Shown one piece after another: positions 1 to 11,759 of a stretch of DNA of 64,000 bases. Source of the stretch: Zantedeschia hybrid cultivar (Eukaryota; Streptophyta; Magnoliopsida; Alismatales; Araceae). The stretch's first letter is position 1, and the number at the start of each line of letters is the position of its first letter. Made by a program: the position numbers and the translations under genes. The stretch lies in assembly GCA_030544215.1 (NCBI GenBank), contig JARZZO010000003.1:50016045-50080044 (forward strand), written 5' to 3'. The notes under the pieces are model-generated. The model worked only from the letters and a program-made list of their open reading frames with translations, searched no databases and was not told where the DNA came from.

Positions 1-826
1 TAGAAGGGTTTCCAACTCCCTTCATGATCATCCAGGGCAAGTCTGAGCCACGGGAGAGTCCTTTTTGAAGGCCAAAATACCCTTGAATAACTTCATATAA
101 ATACATATTGACACTGGCTTTTGAAAAGGATTGGCTATTGGAGAATTTGGAGCTTCCTACAAGGTTTTTGAAGGCCCTCAAGAAGAAGAACGTGGGAAGT
201 AAGGGAAGCTTCATCTTCTTCATCCTCTTCACCCTTTGAAGCCCATTGAAGACCAAGGCTATGGAGGGGCCATCCTTTTTCTTTCTTCTTGATCTTTTCC
301 ATTGAATTTTGATAAGATTCATATAGTTTAAATTTCTATTTTCATATAGTTCTTCATTGCATCACTTCATCACACACATTCACTTCATCTTTTTCATGCC
401 TATACATCCTTTAGGGGTTTAAAATAACACGAAACAAGTGAGTTCTTTTGTTTAGTTGTATGATAATTTTGTTAGATAGAATAGATACTACCTCTCTTTA
501 GTTCTAATCTATTTGCTTTCTTTTGTTTTCAATCTTTCTTGCAAGGTTGGAAGGAGGATATGAAGGATAAGGCTTCAAAGCTTGAAGTTTGGACGGAAGG
601 AGAAACACCCCTAAAGAAAGAGAGTAAAGAAAGAGAAGGCTCTTTTCTTTCGGCCAGCCGAAAGAGAGGAACAAAAGAACCCCATACACTCCCGATTTCC
701 AAGGTTAGTAAGCGATCAGTTTTCTATTGAAGCCCTCGGTTTCTGGTGATCACAATTTCTTTCATATTGTTAATCATAGTAAACACATGATAGCATGATA
801 AACGCACACTCTATTTGAGCACTACA
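1..826 (+). repeat. 5' LTR of Tat-A (3' two-thirds only)
   Basis: This is collinear with 12,234-13,058. It ends in GCACTACA just before the primer binding site, matching the ..CTACA end of the 3' LTR, whose start is TGTAG. Roughly the first 470 bases are outside the window. Confidence 0.88.
96..103 (+). promoter_or_regulatory. TATA box of Tat-A 5' LTR
   Basis: TATAAATA is conserved at 12,328-12,335 in the 3' LTR and at the equivalent site in Tat-B. It is the likely start of the genomic RNA and so marks the U3/R region. Confidence 0.6.
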
Positions 827-832
827 TCTTTT

Positions 833-850
833 TGGCAATCACGGTGGGAC
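833..850 (+). other. Primer binding site of Tat-A
   Basis: TGGCAATCACGGTGGGAC starts 6 bases after the LTR end. TGG matches the CCA end of a tRNA. Tat-C has the same site with one change (54,705-54,722). It is not the iMet type. It resembles the complement of an Arg tRNA 3' end, but I cannot confirm the primer. Confidence 0.65.
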
Positions 851-1805
851 TTGTCTTGCCGTTTCTTTTTTATTTACTCTTGTCATTTCCATTGGGCACC
901 CTTGGTGCACCGCTTGTGTCTTCGAACACGTTTCATGGTTTGTTGGTTGGCTATTTGATCCTTATCCCCACGTGCACCTCGTGCACATCCCCTTGTGGCA
1001 AAATCTTGCCCTCCCTTGATTGCCTTGAGAAGTAGTTTTGGAAAGTGTGTTTTGTTTGAATTGATATCCATGATGTCGCATTATTAGCCTATATATTTAA
1101 CTCACATGAGAAGTTGATCTATTATTCATCCTGTTGATTGGAGAGGGGAATGCTCCTGTTGCCTTGATTATTTGCTGTTCTACGGGTCTGAATAGTGTCG
1201 TAACAGAACAAATTCTTTCGTAAGGATGTCGACCTTGAGCGACGCCATTCAACCTGCATACCCTGTTTCCCCGAGCCACAGTGAACAGAAGTCACTGTCT
1301 TGAATAACGTTGACTCAGGTCGACGCGTTTCATATAGTCCCTCTTCTGGCCATTAGTTCTCGGTTTCTTTGATCATTTGTTGTTACTTATACTTATTATA
1401 TTACATTAGAGACCATCCAGGCCACAGGTCATTTGTACTGGGGCTCACCCCCCCTCTTTAGGAACACCCTTCTTAGCACCCTCACTTCTCTCTGACTGGG
1501 TCAGTCCCTCGATCAAACTAGAATGATTGGTGTTGAGACCTCCGTAAGTTCCCAAAAGCAAGGAACTCCTCCTTGTTCATCGGGCCGGTTGTACCATTTG
1601 AAGTCCCGGGTATTTATTCATACCGTTGTGAGTGAAGCTATAGAGCATAACGGCGGAAACTGAACTGAAATTAGGATCCTACCCACTGAGAGAACTCAAG
1701 TTTAAAAATCCGATTAACCCAACAAGTAACTCTCAAAGCAGCGTAAGCATCTACTTGGTTGTTAATCTGTGCCAACTTAATTGAAATAATTGTCATTTCA
1801 ACACA
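851..1805 (+). other. Tat-A 5' leader, non-coding
   Basis: There is no supported gene between the primer site and gag. It contains imperfect GTCG..CGACGC palindromes near 1227-1252 and 1305-1332, of the same kind as those in the LTRs. Short ORFs here have no family features. Confidence 0.6.
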
Positions 1806-3249
1806 ATGATGTTACGTTCAGGTAGAACCGTCGGCATGGTTGCCTTTTCAATAGCCTCCACCTCCACCAACAGATTCTACCACTCAGCTCCTACTTAATA
1901 AACTTTCCCAGATGGATGAGCGGTTCAAGAATCTTGAAAAGAATATGGACAACAAGGCCACTCTCGAATTCTCTGTCCCTGACTTGCCAATATTCCATCT
2001 CTTGCCTTCTGAAGTGCCAATCTACAAAAAGTACAACAGCAGGCGATCCTTTTCTTCACATCAAAGAATTCCTGTATGAATCATCATTTTGGCAGCATGA
2101 TAAAAAAGCACTGGCTTTCCTCTTCAGAAGATCATTGGAGGGATCAGCCTTGGAGTTGTTCTTCTCTTTAGACTCAATTGAGGTAGAGAACTTTGACATG
2201 GTGTCAAAGAGGTTCCTACAAAGATACAAAGATAGGGTGGCCCCTACCTTGTCCATTACTGACTTATTCAATGAAAAGATGAAGCTGGATGAAGACTTCA
2301 TAGTGTTCGCCGATAGGTGGCGAGGGATGGCTGAAAAGATAAGAGATCACCTATCCGAACAAGAACTGGTAAGATGATGGTTGCCAACGCCACCCCCCAG
2401 TACAAGCTAGTGTTGACATTGAATAATTTGACCACCATGGCAGATCTATATGAAAGAGCGCGTTATGCTCAGAACGCGTTCAAAGACTCCACTTTTGCTA
2501 GTGTCTTCGATCCTCATCGACCCAATATACCTCCACCTCGGAAGTCTGTTATTCCCAACTCTTCTTCTATGGGTCCAACTATTGAGGGCACGTTGTCTCA
2601 TGAACAAGTCAATACAATGAACAATAATCAGCCCCAATTTATGAGGAATCAACAACAATATCAGTTACCGAGGCCTCAAAACCAACAGGGTTACAAGCCT
2701 CCTACTCAGCAGCTTTAGTCAGCACCGCAACACCCCCCTCAGCAAGTATACAATCCACCTCGGCAGCAACCGAATTATACTCATGTTCCTCCTCCTAATG
2801 ACTATACACAGCAGAGGAAACCTCTTGGCCCCAGAAGGTCGGCATACCCCCAATTACCAGAATCCCTCACGGATATATTCAATGCCCTTATGGCGGCCAA
2901 CGCTTTAGTGCTGCCGAAGGAAAGGGCCGTTTGGCCACCAAATGTTGACATGTCCCATTACTGTGTGTTCCATCGTCAACCGGGACACACAGTAGATGCT
3001 TGTTTTCACTTCTGGGATTACATTCATGATCTCAATGATCAAGGAGGGATTGATTGGGAGGAGATGAAGAAGTGCATAGCCGCCTTAAAGGTGAGAAGAC
3101 CGCAGTAGCAGCAGCAGTAGCCACAGCCACCACAGTAGTAGCAGCCAATCCATATAGCACTGGTACAACAGGCAGCACCAAAGAATATGGGCATAGTGCA
3201 GAACCCGCTGTCGGAACATCAAAACCAGATCGCCCCCATTTTGACGAGT
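1806..3249 (+). pseudogene. gag: Tat-A gag (capsid/nucleocapsid), broken
   Basis: Gag forms the particle that packages element RNA. An ATG at 1806 opens with MLRSGRTVG, a usual start for this group. The frame is lost near 1896 and 2040 and regained at 2044-2373 (EGSALELFFSL, FLQRYKDRVAPTLS), then shifts again at about 2370 and runs on to 3249. A zinc-knuckle-like CxFHxxxGHxxxxC lies at about 2962-3003. Stops at 2716, 3106, 3118, 3136 and 3139 are all TAG inside a Gln-rich stretch where neighbours are CAG, so they look like CAG-to-TAG changes. A paralogue is at 51,100-52,330 (Tat-D). Gag identity is firm; the coordinates are those of the decayed reading path. Confidence 0.85.
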
Positions 3250-3831
3250 AGCCAGTCTGAGGCTAGTAGATGGTAACAGTGGAAGGTAGAGGATGCTTCC
3301 TCTATCTATTCAACAAGTCATGTATCAAGCATTGCCGATCAACCGCCTCGCCGCATCCTCCGCATACCCAAACTACAACCCATCACCATTAAACCCATTA
3401 CACCCTCCGCCACCATATCTTCACCAAACAACCCTCCGCAAACCAACTAGACACCCCTCATGCCATCTAAACCACTACTCCGCATATCATTCCCTACATC
3501 ACCTACAACAACCACTTACCTCGGTACCATACAACCCTCTAAACCGCTCATCTGCACAGTACCTCCACTAAATAATCCATCACCATCACCCGTTTATCCA
3601 CACCTACAACCCTCCAAATCACTCATCTGAGTTCCCTTACCTCTATCAAATAACCCACCAACACCCGCTTACCAAGCCATTACACCCTCCAGACCACTCC
3701 TTAACACGGCGGTGCTCAAGATAACGCCTGGACCTTCCACTGTTGAAGAACATGCACTCCAAAGCGGCCGAATATTCAACAAGGTGTTCCCCCAGTCTAC
3801 GGTGTGAGACGACCCATCATAGTCGATAGAA
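3250..3831 (+). pseudogene. Tat-A proline-rich linker between gag and protease
   Basis: Continuing the gag frame, this translates as Pro/Ser/Thr-rich low-complexity sequence with occasional stops (for example TAG near 3449 and TGA near 3806). The matching part of Tat-D is 52,460-52,830. No domain is recognised. It is probably a spacer between capsid and protease. Confidence 0.55.
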
Positions 3832-4823
3832 GAGGTCCAGAATGAAGAGAGTAAACCTGGTACTCACTATGATTTGTTGAAACAGCTGGATAGAACACCG
3901 GCACACATTTCTATACTAGAGCTGATCAAGGGATCCAAGATCCATCAAGAAGCCCTGATGGAGTATCTACAAAGGGTAATGGTCAGTGAAGATGTGCCAG
4001 TAGAAAAGATCACTGCATTGTTGGTTCCTCAGGGGGATCAGCCCTCTATATCCTTCCATACTTATGAACTAGCACCGTTGGCAGCAAGAAGCATGGCGTT
4101 AAGCATAACTGTCAACATATGTAGAAAGGTTGTGGATGCGTGTCTAGTAGATACCGGGCATCTATCAACGTGTTACCACCAAGAACCTTGGAGCTCTGCG
4201 GAATCCCGAAAGAAAAATGACTGCCTTCTCCCATTTCTGTCACAGCCTACGATAACTCTACCTGTTCCTCTCTAGGCATGGTCTATTTGAAGGTAGAGTT
4301 AGGCTCTGCTTGCCATGCTGAGGTTGAATTTCATATTCTCGAGATCGACCCTTTACTGAAAGGCATACTCGGTCGTCCTTACATCAAATCACTTGAGGCA
4401 ATTCCATCAATGAACCACCAATGCCTCAAGTTCTCTTACAAAGGACGTATCATTAAAGTCACTAGTATGCCTATCCTTGCTGCAACCCACTCTCTGAATA
4501 TAAGTCCAAATCCGGTCCTTCCGACCGTTCAAAGGCCAGTCATCTCTTTATGCCAAACCTACCTCCCTTTGATAGACCCCTTTAAGCATATCATGCCTAC
4601 ATCTTACCCAATCAATGCCATGAAGCGGGAGAAGTCCATGAGTACCCCAGGCTGGAACATCATGCTGAAGGTAGGATATCAACCTGGAAAGGGTCTGGGC
4701 ACCTAGTTGCAAGGAAGAACTAAACCAGTGACAGATGAAAGAAGGATGTTTGGTAACAGCCTAGGCTATGGGCCGGAGAAAGTGAGGCATAATATTGTTG
4801 AACAACAAGAAGGCGAAGATGGT
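3832..4823 (+). pseudogene. Tat-A aspartic protease plus G-patch, broken
   Basis: The retroviral-type protease cleaves the polyprotein. Read-up to the active site is clear (ISILELIKGS, then VDACLVDTG at about 4135-4160). A one-base loss directly after DTG throws the following ASINVLPPRTLELCG segment into another frame, and a second shift near 4225 brings the flap region back (GILGRPYIKSLEAIPSMNHQ, within 4278-4480). A G-patch (PGWNIMLKVGYQPGKGLG, about 4648-4704) follows and ends in a TAG where related copies have a sense codon. The same PR to G-patch order is seen in Tat-C (57,647-58,459). Confidence 0.8.
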
Positions 4824-5661
4824 TAGAAGATATGGAAGACAATGGTTACCCCCTACAAAGGAAATCGGGATCCTCTGACCTGGACCTTGTCCACTCATTT
4901 TGTCAAAGGGCCCGTGATTCAACATGACCACGACAATACAATAGTGATTACCTCCCATTTTGACCAGCATCATATATATGGGAAGGATTTGGATAGACAT
5001 TGTACACAACTGTTGACATACCAGTCTTTGGAGGCTCTGCGGCCGATGAAAAGGAGGAAGATTCGAGATCCAGAATGTAAGTGGTACCGCTGGTTTGATA
5101 CATGGGACCTGTATATTGCACTGAACAGGCTATTCTTAAATCCATCAGAACCAAAGTGGCCGCCATTGATAGATGAATTAATTGAAAGGCCCGGGGCCAT
5201 CTTTGATAAAAGGATTTTGCTGACTGAAGAAACTGATGAAGGGGAACCGGATGACCCTTATGAAACTGGATTCACCACTGATCTTCTCTAGAGGGGAACC
5301 TATCCCTCTCATGTTTTCACCCTACACACTCTGTTCCGCACCCTACTCCTGACTCCAACTTGGTCGCGGGTCATTATTGAAGACATCCTACGGGCTCCGC
5401 CCATTATTGTTACTCTGTCCCCACAGGACCTTATTCTTCAGATTCCTCTCGATATTGAGAGGGTCTACGATTTGATCTAGGACATACTATTGTATGATCC
5501 CCCTAATCCCTTGGCACTGGTGCCATTACCTCCATCTTTTCATTCTCCTCCTATTCATATCCATTCCTGCTTTATGATAAACACAGATAATCTCCAAAAA
5601 AAAAAAAAAAGCCAATTCGGCAACTCTCCCTTCTCACATCCTCATTGAGGAAACATCATAC
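4824..5661 (+). pseudogene. Tat-A linker between protease and RT, first part
   Basis: The 149-residue frame at 4842-5291 (start MVTPYKGNRD) is acidic and aromatic with no recognised fold. It is the usual long spacer between protease and RT in Tat polyproteins. From 5292 to 5661 the reading path is lost, with stops in every frame and a run of 15 A at 5596-5610. I see no separate gene in it. Confidence 0.5.
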
Positions 5662-6237
5662 TTGTTTGATTGTACCTTATCGCGTGGGTCATTCGGACAA
5701 GATTCTCTTCTAGATATGCTTTGTCCCTCATCTCGAGAGGATTCACCTGTATCTTCTCATGAATCCCTTGATTTTTATCCTTCTTCGTCCTCATTAGGTC
5801 AGGATAGGGAGTCTAGTAAAGTTAGGGAGTCTAGTTCTAGGCAGGTCAATCAGGTTAGGGAGTCTAAGAAGTCTAAGGGTAGATGAGTTCCGAATAGATA
5901 CCTCCAGGATCTAGCTTTAAGATGCCTTTCTTGCTCCCAGATCCCTCAGCTGTTAGAAAATCTCAATTAGATGTCAGAAGAATGTGAAGTTGATGAGTTA
6001 GTCGATGATGGGTACGGGGTATATGAGTTGTTACATGAGAAAGATCCTATTAATGAAGAAGGACAAGACGACAAGGACGCGGCTGAGGCGTATGCCAGTG
6101 GAGTGAAGAGATTTGATGAACCCTTAGCTGCCGTAGAAGAGCCTACCAAAGAGATTAATCTAGGGACTGAAGATGAACCTAAGGTTGTCCTCGTTAATAA
6201 AAACTTGTCTGAAGTAGACGAAAAGGCAGTGGTCTAA
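5662..6237 (+). pseudogene. Tat-A linker between protease and RT, second part
   Basis: Ser-rich (5662-5886, GQDSLLDMLCPSSRE) then acidic sequence (5971-6237, EECEVDELVDDGYGVYEL). The minus-strand copy in Tat-D (63,960-63,400) has the same residues in the same order, so this is conserved polyprotein. The TAA at 6235-6237 interrupts a frame that is open at the same point in Tat-D. Confidence 0.65.
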
Positions 6238-7026
6238 GTTCTCAAGGATTATAAAGACACTTTCGCCTGGAGTTATGAAGATATGCCGGGATTAGATTCT
6301 TCCTTAGTAGAGCATCGATTGACATTGAAAGATGGAGTTAGTCCGGTTAAACAAAAGTTAAGGCGATTCCACCCCCAAATGGCTTTGAAAATGAAAGAAG
6401 AGATCGATAAGCTGCATAAAGCCAAATTCATTAGAGTTGTCCTTTATCTGCAATGGGTGGCCAATATAGTCCCAATTATGAAAAAGGATGAGAAGGTCAG
6501 AATCTGTATTGACTTCCGAGATTTGAACCGGGCATGTCCTAAAGATGACTTTCCACTGCCTCACATAAACGTACTCATTGACAGCACGGCTGGCTATGAA
6601 ACATTGTCATTTATAGATGGGTTCTCATGGTATAATCATATTAAGTTGGCAAAAGAAGATCAAGAGAAAACATCATTCACCACACCTTGGAGAACTTATT
6701 GCTATGTTGTTATGCCATTTGGATTGAAAAATGCTGGAGCCACTTATCAGAGAGCCATGATGGCAATATTCTATGACATGATGCACATTGACTTAGAAGT
6801 GTATGTGGATGATCTGCTGGTAAAATCCAAGACTAAAGCTGAGCATGCAAGAGTTCTGGCAAAGGTTTTGGAGAGGTCAAGAGAATACCAGTTGAAGATG
6901 AATCCCAAGAAGTGTGTATTCGGAGTATCATCAAGAAAATTATTGGGATTTATTGTACGTAAACGGGGTATTGAGATCGATCCCAACAAGGCAAAGGCTA
7001 TTAGAGAGATGCCACCTCTCAAGAAT
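6238..7026 (+). pseudogene. pol: Tat-A reverse transcriptase
   Basis: RT copies element RNA into DNA in the cytoplasmic particle. Visible motifs are the lead-in PGLDSSLVEHRL, CIDFRDLNRACPKDDFPLP, the conserved VMPFGLKNAGATYQ, and catalytic YVDD at 6802-6813. The frame is intact from 6238 to 7026. There a one-base loss moves the rest of pol into the next frame; the RT-RNase H connection follows in that frame. The active-site Asp pair is kept, so the break, not motif loss, killed this part. Confidence 0.9.
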
Positions 7027-7028
7027 TA

Positions 7029-8095
7029 AGAGGATTGATCGGGAGGTTGCAGTTTATTCGCCGCTTTGTCTCCTAGCATTCACAAAGATGTAAGCCGTTC
7101 TACGAGCTTACTAAGCCGGGAGTCAAGTTTGATTGGGACGACAAGTGTCAGGAGGCATTTAATGGATTGAAAGATTATTTGGCAAGTCCTCCTGTCTTAA
7201 GACCACAGTCTCCGAATAAACCTTTAATTCTATACATTTCTGTCCTAGATGATGCGGTGGGGGCTGTCCTAGTACAAGAAGATGAAGAAGGAAAGGAAAG
7301 GGCAACCTACTATCTTTCTAAACTTCTCAATCCCACTGAATAGAGATATACGGCGATGGAGAAAATGTGCGCTGAATTGATATGGGTAGTTCAGAAACCG
7401 AAGCATTATTTTCTGGTCCATGAAGTTCATCTCATCGCTAGAATGAATCCCATTAACTTTCTTCTTGAGAGATCCATCCTCACTGATAGGTTAGCACGTT
7501 GGCAGAGCTTTCTATCCCAATTTGAGCAGAAAGCAATTAAAGGCTATGCTATAGCAGAACATCTTGCTCATCACCCTCTTCCTCGATTTGATCCAGTCCG
7601 ATCGGAGTTTCCAGATAAGGAACTGATGTCCATAGACAGAACCAATGATGACATGTTGACTCTGCATTTTGACGGAGCTCTGAACTCTCATGGTAAGGGC
7701 ATCGGCATTGTTCTTCTATCACCTGAATTTGTCACCATTCCCCAAGCCTTTCAGCTTGATTTCTATGTCACCAACAACATAGCTGAATATGAGGCCCTCC
7801 TTGCTGGCCTCGAGGCTGCTCATCTCCATAGTGCCACCAAACTGAGGATTGTAGGTGATAGTCAGCTAATTCTTCGTCAAGTGCTTACTTAGTATCGCAT
7901 CCTTGACCCCAAGCTTAAGCCCTATTAGGAACTCACTTCAACTTATGCCAAGCTTTTTACCAAACTGATCTTTGTCCATGTTCCTCGGAATCATAATATT
8001 CTAGCTGATGCTTTAGCCTCTCTTGCATCTTCTCTAAATTTCCCGATCAACAGGCAATCTAAGTCGATCATTGTTGATAGGCGTCTTTCTCCTGC
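7029..8095 (+). pseudogene. pol: Tat-A RNase H and archaeal-type second RNase H
   Basis: The first part carries the ordinary gypsy RNase H, with YYLSKLLNP and EKMCAELIWVVQK. A second RNase H of the archaeal type follows: catalytic Asp in HFDGA (7671-7673), Glu in AEYEALLAGL, Asp in GDSQL, and the last Asp in HVPRNHNILADALA. Dual RNase H defines the Tat clade. Stops are TAG at 7074, 7341, 7890 and 7926, each where a Gln is expected from context. The frame is the same as the integrase. Confidence 0.88.
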
Positions 8096-8096
8096 C

Positions 8097-9485
8097 ATGA
8101 AAGACCCTTCTTTCCTCAAGGTTAAAGAGAAATTGCTGAAAAAGGTTAGAGATGGGGATATTGTAGAAAAGAGAGAAATCATGTTGCTAGATTGGCAGGA
8201 AGAAATGGAAAATGAGGATAAACCATGGTATTATGAGATTGCCAAGTACTGTGAAGATCAGTCATACCCTGAAGAAGCTACCACTGAGGAGAAAAAGGCT
8301 ATCAGGAGAGTTGCTCAGAGATACACCATGGTTGGGGGAACTCTATATAAACGTGGGTTCGATGGTGTTCTCTTGAGATATCTGGACGAACATGAGCTTT
8401 GGAAGATCATGGAAGGAGCTCATGCTGGAGTTTGTGGTGGCCATGTTAACGGACAAATGTTATCAAAGAAAATCCTTAGACAAGGATATTATTGGCCAAC
8501 AATGGAAGAAGATTGTGTAGGATATGTCCGTAGGTGTGCTAAGTGTCAACTTCACGCCGATAAGATCCATTCTCCTGCATCTTCACTCTATCATGTTTCA
8601 TCCTCATGGCCTTTCTCTATGTGGGCATTTGACATCATTGGTCCCCTTGGTAATCCTAATTCTGCCACCAAGCAAAAATCTTTCATTCTCACGGCAACGG
8701 AATACTTCACCAAGTGGGCGAAAGCTGAAGCATACACGGAGATCCAAGCATCGACGGTCTACAAGTTCATCATGAGGAATATCATCACCAGATTCGGAAT
8801 TCCGAGTACTATTGTCACCGATAATGGACCGCAATTCATACCACAAGAGTTAAAGGATCTCTATAACATGTATAAAATTGCATTACATTATTCATCTCCT
8901 TATTATTCGCAAGGCAATGGCCAAGCAGAGGCGACCAACAAGACTCTGATAAAAATTATCAAGAAAACGTGTAAGTCTAATAAATTTTCGGACTGGCCAA
9001 AAAAATTAATTGAGGCTCTATGGGCATAACGAACTTCAATCCGCACACCCACACGGAAGACTCCTTATTCTTTGACATTTGGAATGGAGGCGGTAGTTCC
9101 ATACGAAGTCCTCATCCCATCATTAAGAGTACAACTGAGCAAGAAATTTTTCATTGATGAGCATCGCTCTGCACTCCTCGCTCAGCTGGAATTCTTAGAT
9201 GAGAAAAGATGGTCAGCAGCTAATCACGCACGAGTATATCAAAATAGACTTGCACGTTTTTATCAAAAGAAGGTCATTGAACGAAAGTTTAAAGTTGGTG
9301 AAATGGTGATTAAAAGAATTTTTATAAAACCTGGTGGTCCGCATTCTAAGCTCCAACCTAATTGGGAAGGTCCTTATGTTATCTCTCACGCTTTCCCTGG
9401 TAATGCTTATAGATTAGTTAATGTTGAAGGTCAAGAGTTACCTCACCCATGGAATGATTTTTATCTCAAGAAATACTATCCTTAG
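8097..9485 (+). pseudogene. pol: Tat-A integrase
   Basis: Integrase joins the DNA copy to the host genome. The HHCC zinc region (HAGVCGGHVNG .. CAKCQ), the catalytic core with Asp in FDIIGPL (8631), Asp in DNGPQF (8820) and Glu in GQAEATN (8928), and the C-terminal GPYVISHAFPGNAYRL are all present. One in-frame TAA at 9027-9029 separates the core from the C-terminal part (9072-9485). No chromodomain follows, as expected for Tat. Confidence 0.9.
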
Positions 9486-11746
9486 AATAGGTTGTGTCGA
9501 CTAGCATGGCGCAAGGACCAGTGGAGTCTAAAAATTTGAAAAAAAAATCAAATTCCCTCATTAGTCTTTGATGGTCTAATTTAGGTGCATATACACACAC
9601 TGACACGCTCGGTTCATGAATAACAAGAGATGTGAAGTCCAAAAAACACCAAAAGCTTGACCAAGAGCATAAAGTGCAATTCATTCTTTTCAAACAAAAT
9701 CTCTGTTTTAATCTCGGCCCACAACGTCGAAACGAGGCTTAGAATAGACTACCAAACATATCCATCATCTTAGTAGGAGGTTGTCATAAAAAAAAAGGAG
9801 GAGACCCGCACCATGAAAGCAAAATAAGAGGCAAAAGCCAATACAAAAATAAAATAAAAAACAAAGGCCATTACACTAAGAATGTTACACCAAAAGGCCA
9901 CAAAGGCAAATAGAAGGGAGTGCAAGGTCAATAAATACCCCGTAAAGTGAAAGTGACTGAATCCCAATGGATACTAGGGTAAAGGAGGGATATCTTTTTG
10001 AGTCTCCGGAACCTTCTCGTGGGCTTCCTAGACTAATTCTTCTCTTCTCTCTAAAGAGGTGTACTCCAAGTTCAAGGAATGGCCTAGATCGACTGAGGGT
10101 CAGACCGTCGAATGGGATCACGATCACGAGCAAAATTCGAGCACAATGAGTTTGGATTAGGATATTGAAGAATAGTCTGGGAATTAAAGTTAACAAAACA
10201 GTAAGCTCTTTTGATCCAAGTGCCATGTTAGTCTTTAGGAATAAAAATGGATACTTCAAAAGTACAAAAAAAATGGATGTTTAAAAAAAATAGATATTTC
10301 AAAAAATTCAAAAAAAATAGATATTTTGAAAGTACAAAAAAATGGATATTTCAAAAGTACAAAAAAAATTGAATATTTCAAAAGCAAAAAAATTGCATAT
10401 TTCAAAAGCCACGAAAAACGGATATTTGCATATGCCTGTTGCATCATGGGTGTTGCATTCCTTTCATTTTCAGCGAGCATTTGCATGCCTACCTGTTGCA
10501 TTCTTTTAGTTCCATTTCCCTTTTCAATTATTCTTTGCCTTCATTAACTAAAGGCTTTGCCCCTTGATCAATCCATCAAGGATGAGATCAAGAATTCGGT
10601 TAGTTAACTGGACAAGGGGCCAAGCAAGAACATATATTTAACTTGTTTGTCGGAGCTGTTTCGATAAGGTGAAACACGTCGGCTCGACACGATGTCTTTC
10701 AAAAGACGTCCATACAGAACGACACCATTTAGTACATCAATGAAAATTCCCAAAATTACATAATTACTGATTATTTAGCAATGTTTATCATTTTGCTTGA
10801 AGTTATTGATAAATTCTAAGTACAGGAACATCCCAAAGAAAGAAAAATGAAGCTGGAAGTTCAACAAGATCACATTGTGGAAATGTTATGAGTTCCAACC
10901 GTGACTAAAAAGACGGTTATGTCTATCTCTGTATCCCATTATGTAATTGATTTTCATTATCATTATTATATGTTAAATATTTATTAGAGTACATCAAGGA
11001 CCTTGTGATTTTGATGAAACTGGAATTTTAGTTCCCCTCCAACAAAAACAGTGATAATTCCAGAGGATTCTTAATCGTACTGACATGCCGTTAGGTTGTT
11101 AATCGATAGGGACGATGGTTCCGCTTTTGTGAAACGGTGCGTGAATAAATAAGCTCGGCTTAGTACTGAATTGCAAGAATCGGTGTCTTGACTCATTGAT
11201 GATGATTTAACAATATTATCATTGATTAATTTATATTTTAATTTTATTTTAGCCCAGCATGCATCATGTAGGACTTTGAAATAATTATGAAAATAATTAA
11301 TTCTTGATTAAGTTTCAGACCATTGATCAAATAAATCTTGACATAATATGAAATATTCCGTTCTGAATTGAGTATCTTGATTATCTTTGAGGTTCACTTG
11401 AAGATATCCTTAGAATTATGTCCTTTCTTGGATTCTCATCCAACATTTCTTGTTTCCTTTTAAGATCCATCATAGTTGCAGCACTTCCACATTGGCTGGT
11501 AATCACTCTCCATAATGAAACCTGTAAGGTTTGTGACCTAGGGTACTTCCCAATTGAGGAGGTTGATCGACGTTATTTTGTTCCTTTGTTTCCCCTATCC
11601 AGACAGGATTGATTCCATTGATCTCTTTGAGTCATCTTCACTGATCGTTTTAAGAAAAATTACCATCATGTGATGTTGAGAGCGTGTCTCATCACACCTT
11701 GGCATCACCTTTTCAGTACAATTCACTCCCTTGCAAAGTCAATGCC
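9486..11746 (+). other. Tat-A 3' non-coding region
   Basis: About 2.3 kb with no supported gene. The last kilobase (about 10,740-11,746) is collinear with 25,740-26,762 of Tat-B. At this place Tat-B carries two antisense mobile-domain genes that Tat-A lacks. Palindromic GACGTC-type boxes lie near 10,667-10,737. Confidence 0.7.
10236..10430 (+). repeat. A-rich degenerate tandem repeat
   Basis: About eight degenerate copies of a unit near 25 bp, GGATATTTCAAAAGTAC followed by an A run. Tat-C has a shorter A-rich stretch at the comparable place (about 59,060-59,130). Confidence 0.65.
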
Positions 11747-11758
11747 AAGGTGGGGCAG
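11747..11758 (+). other. Polypurine tract of Tat-A
   Basis: AAGGTGGGGCAG directly precedes the 3' LTR start. The same 12 bases precede the Tat-B LTR (26,763-26,774). Confidence 0.7.
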
Positions 11759-11759
11759 C

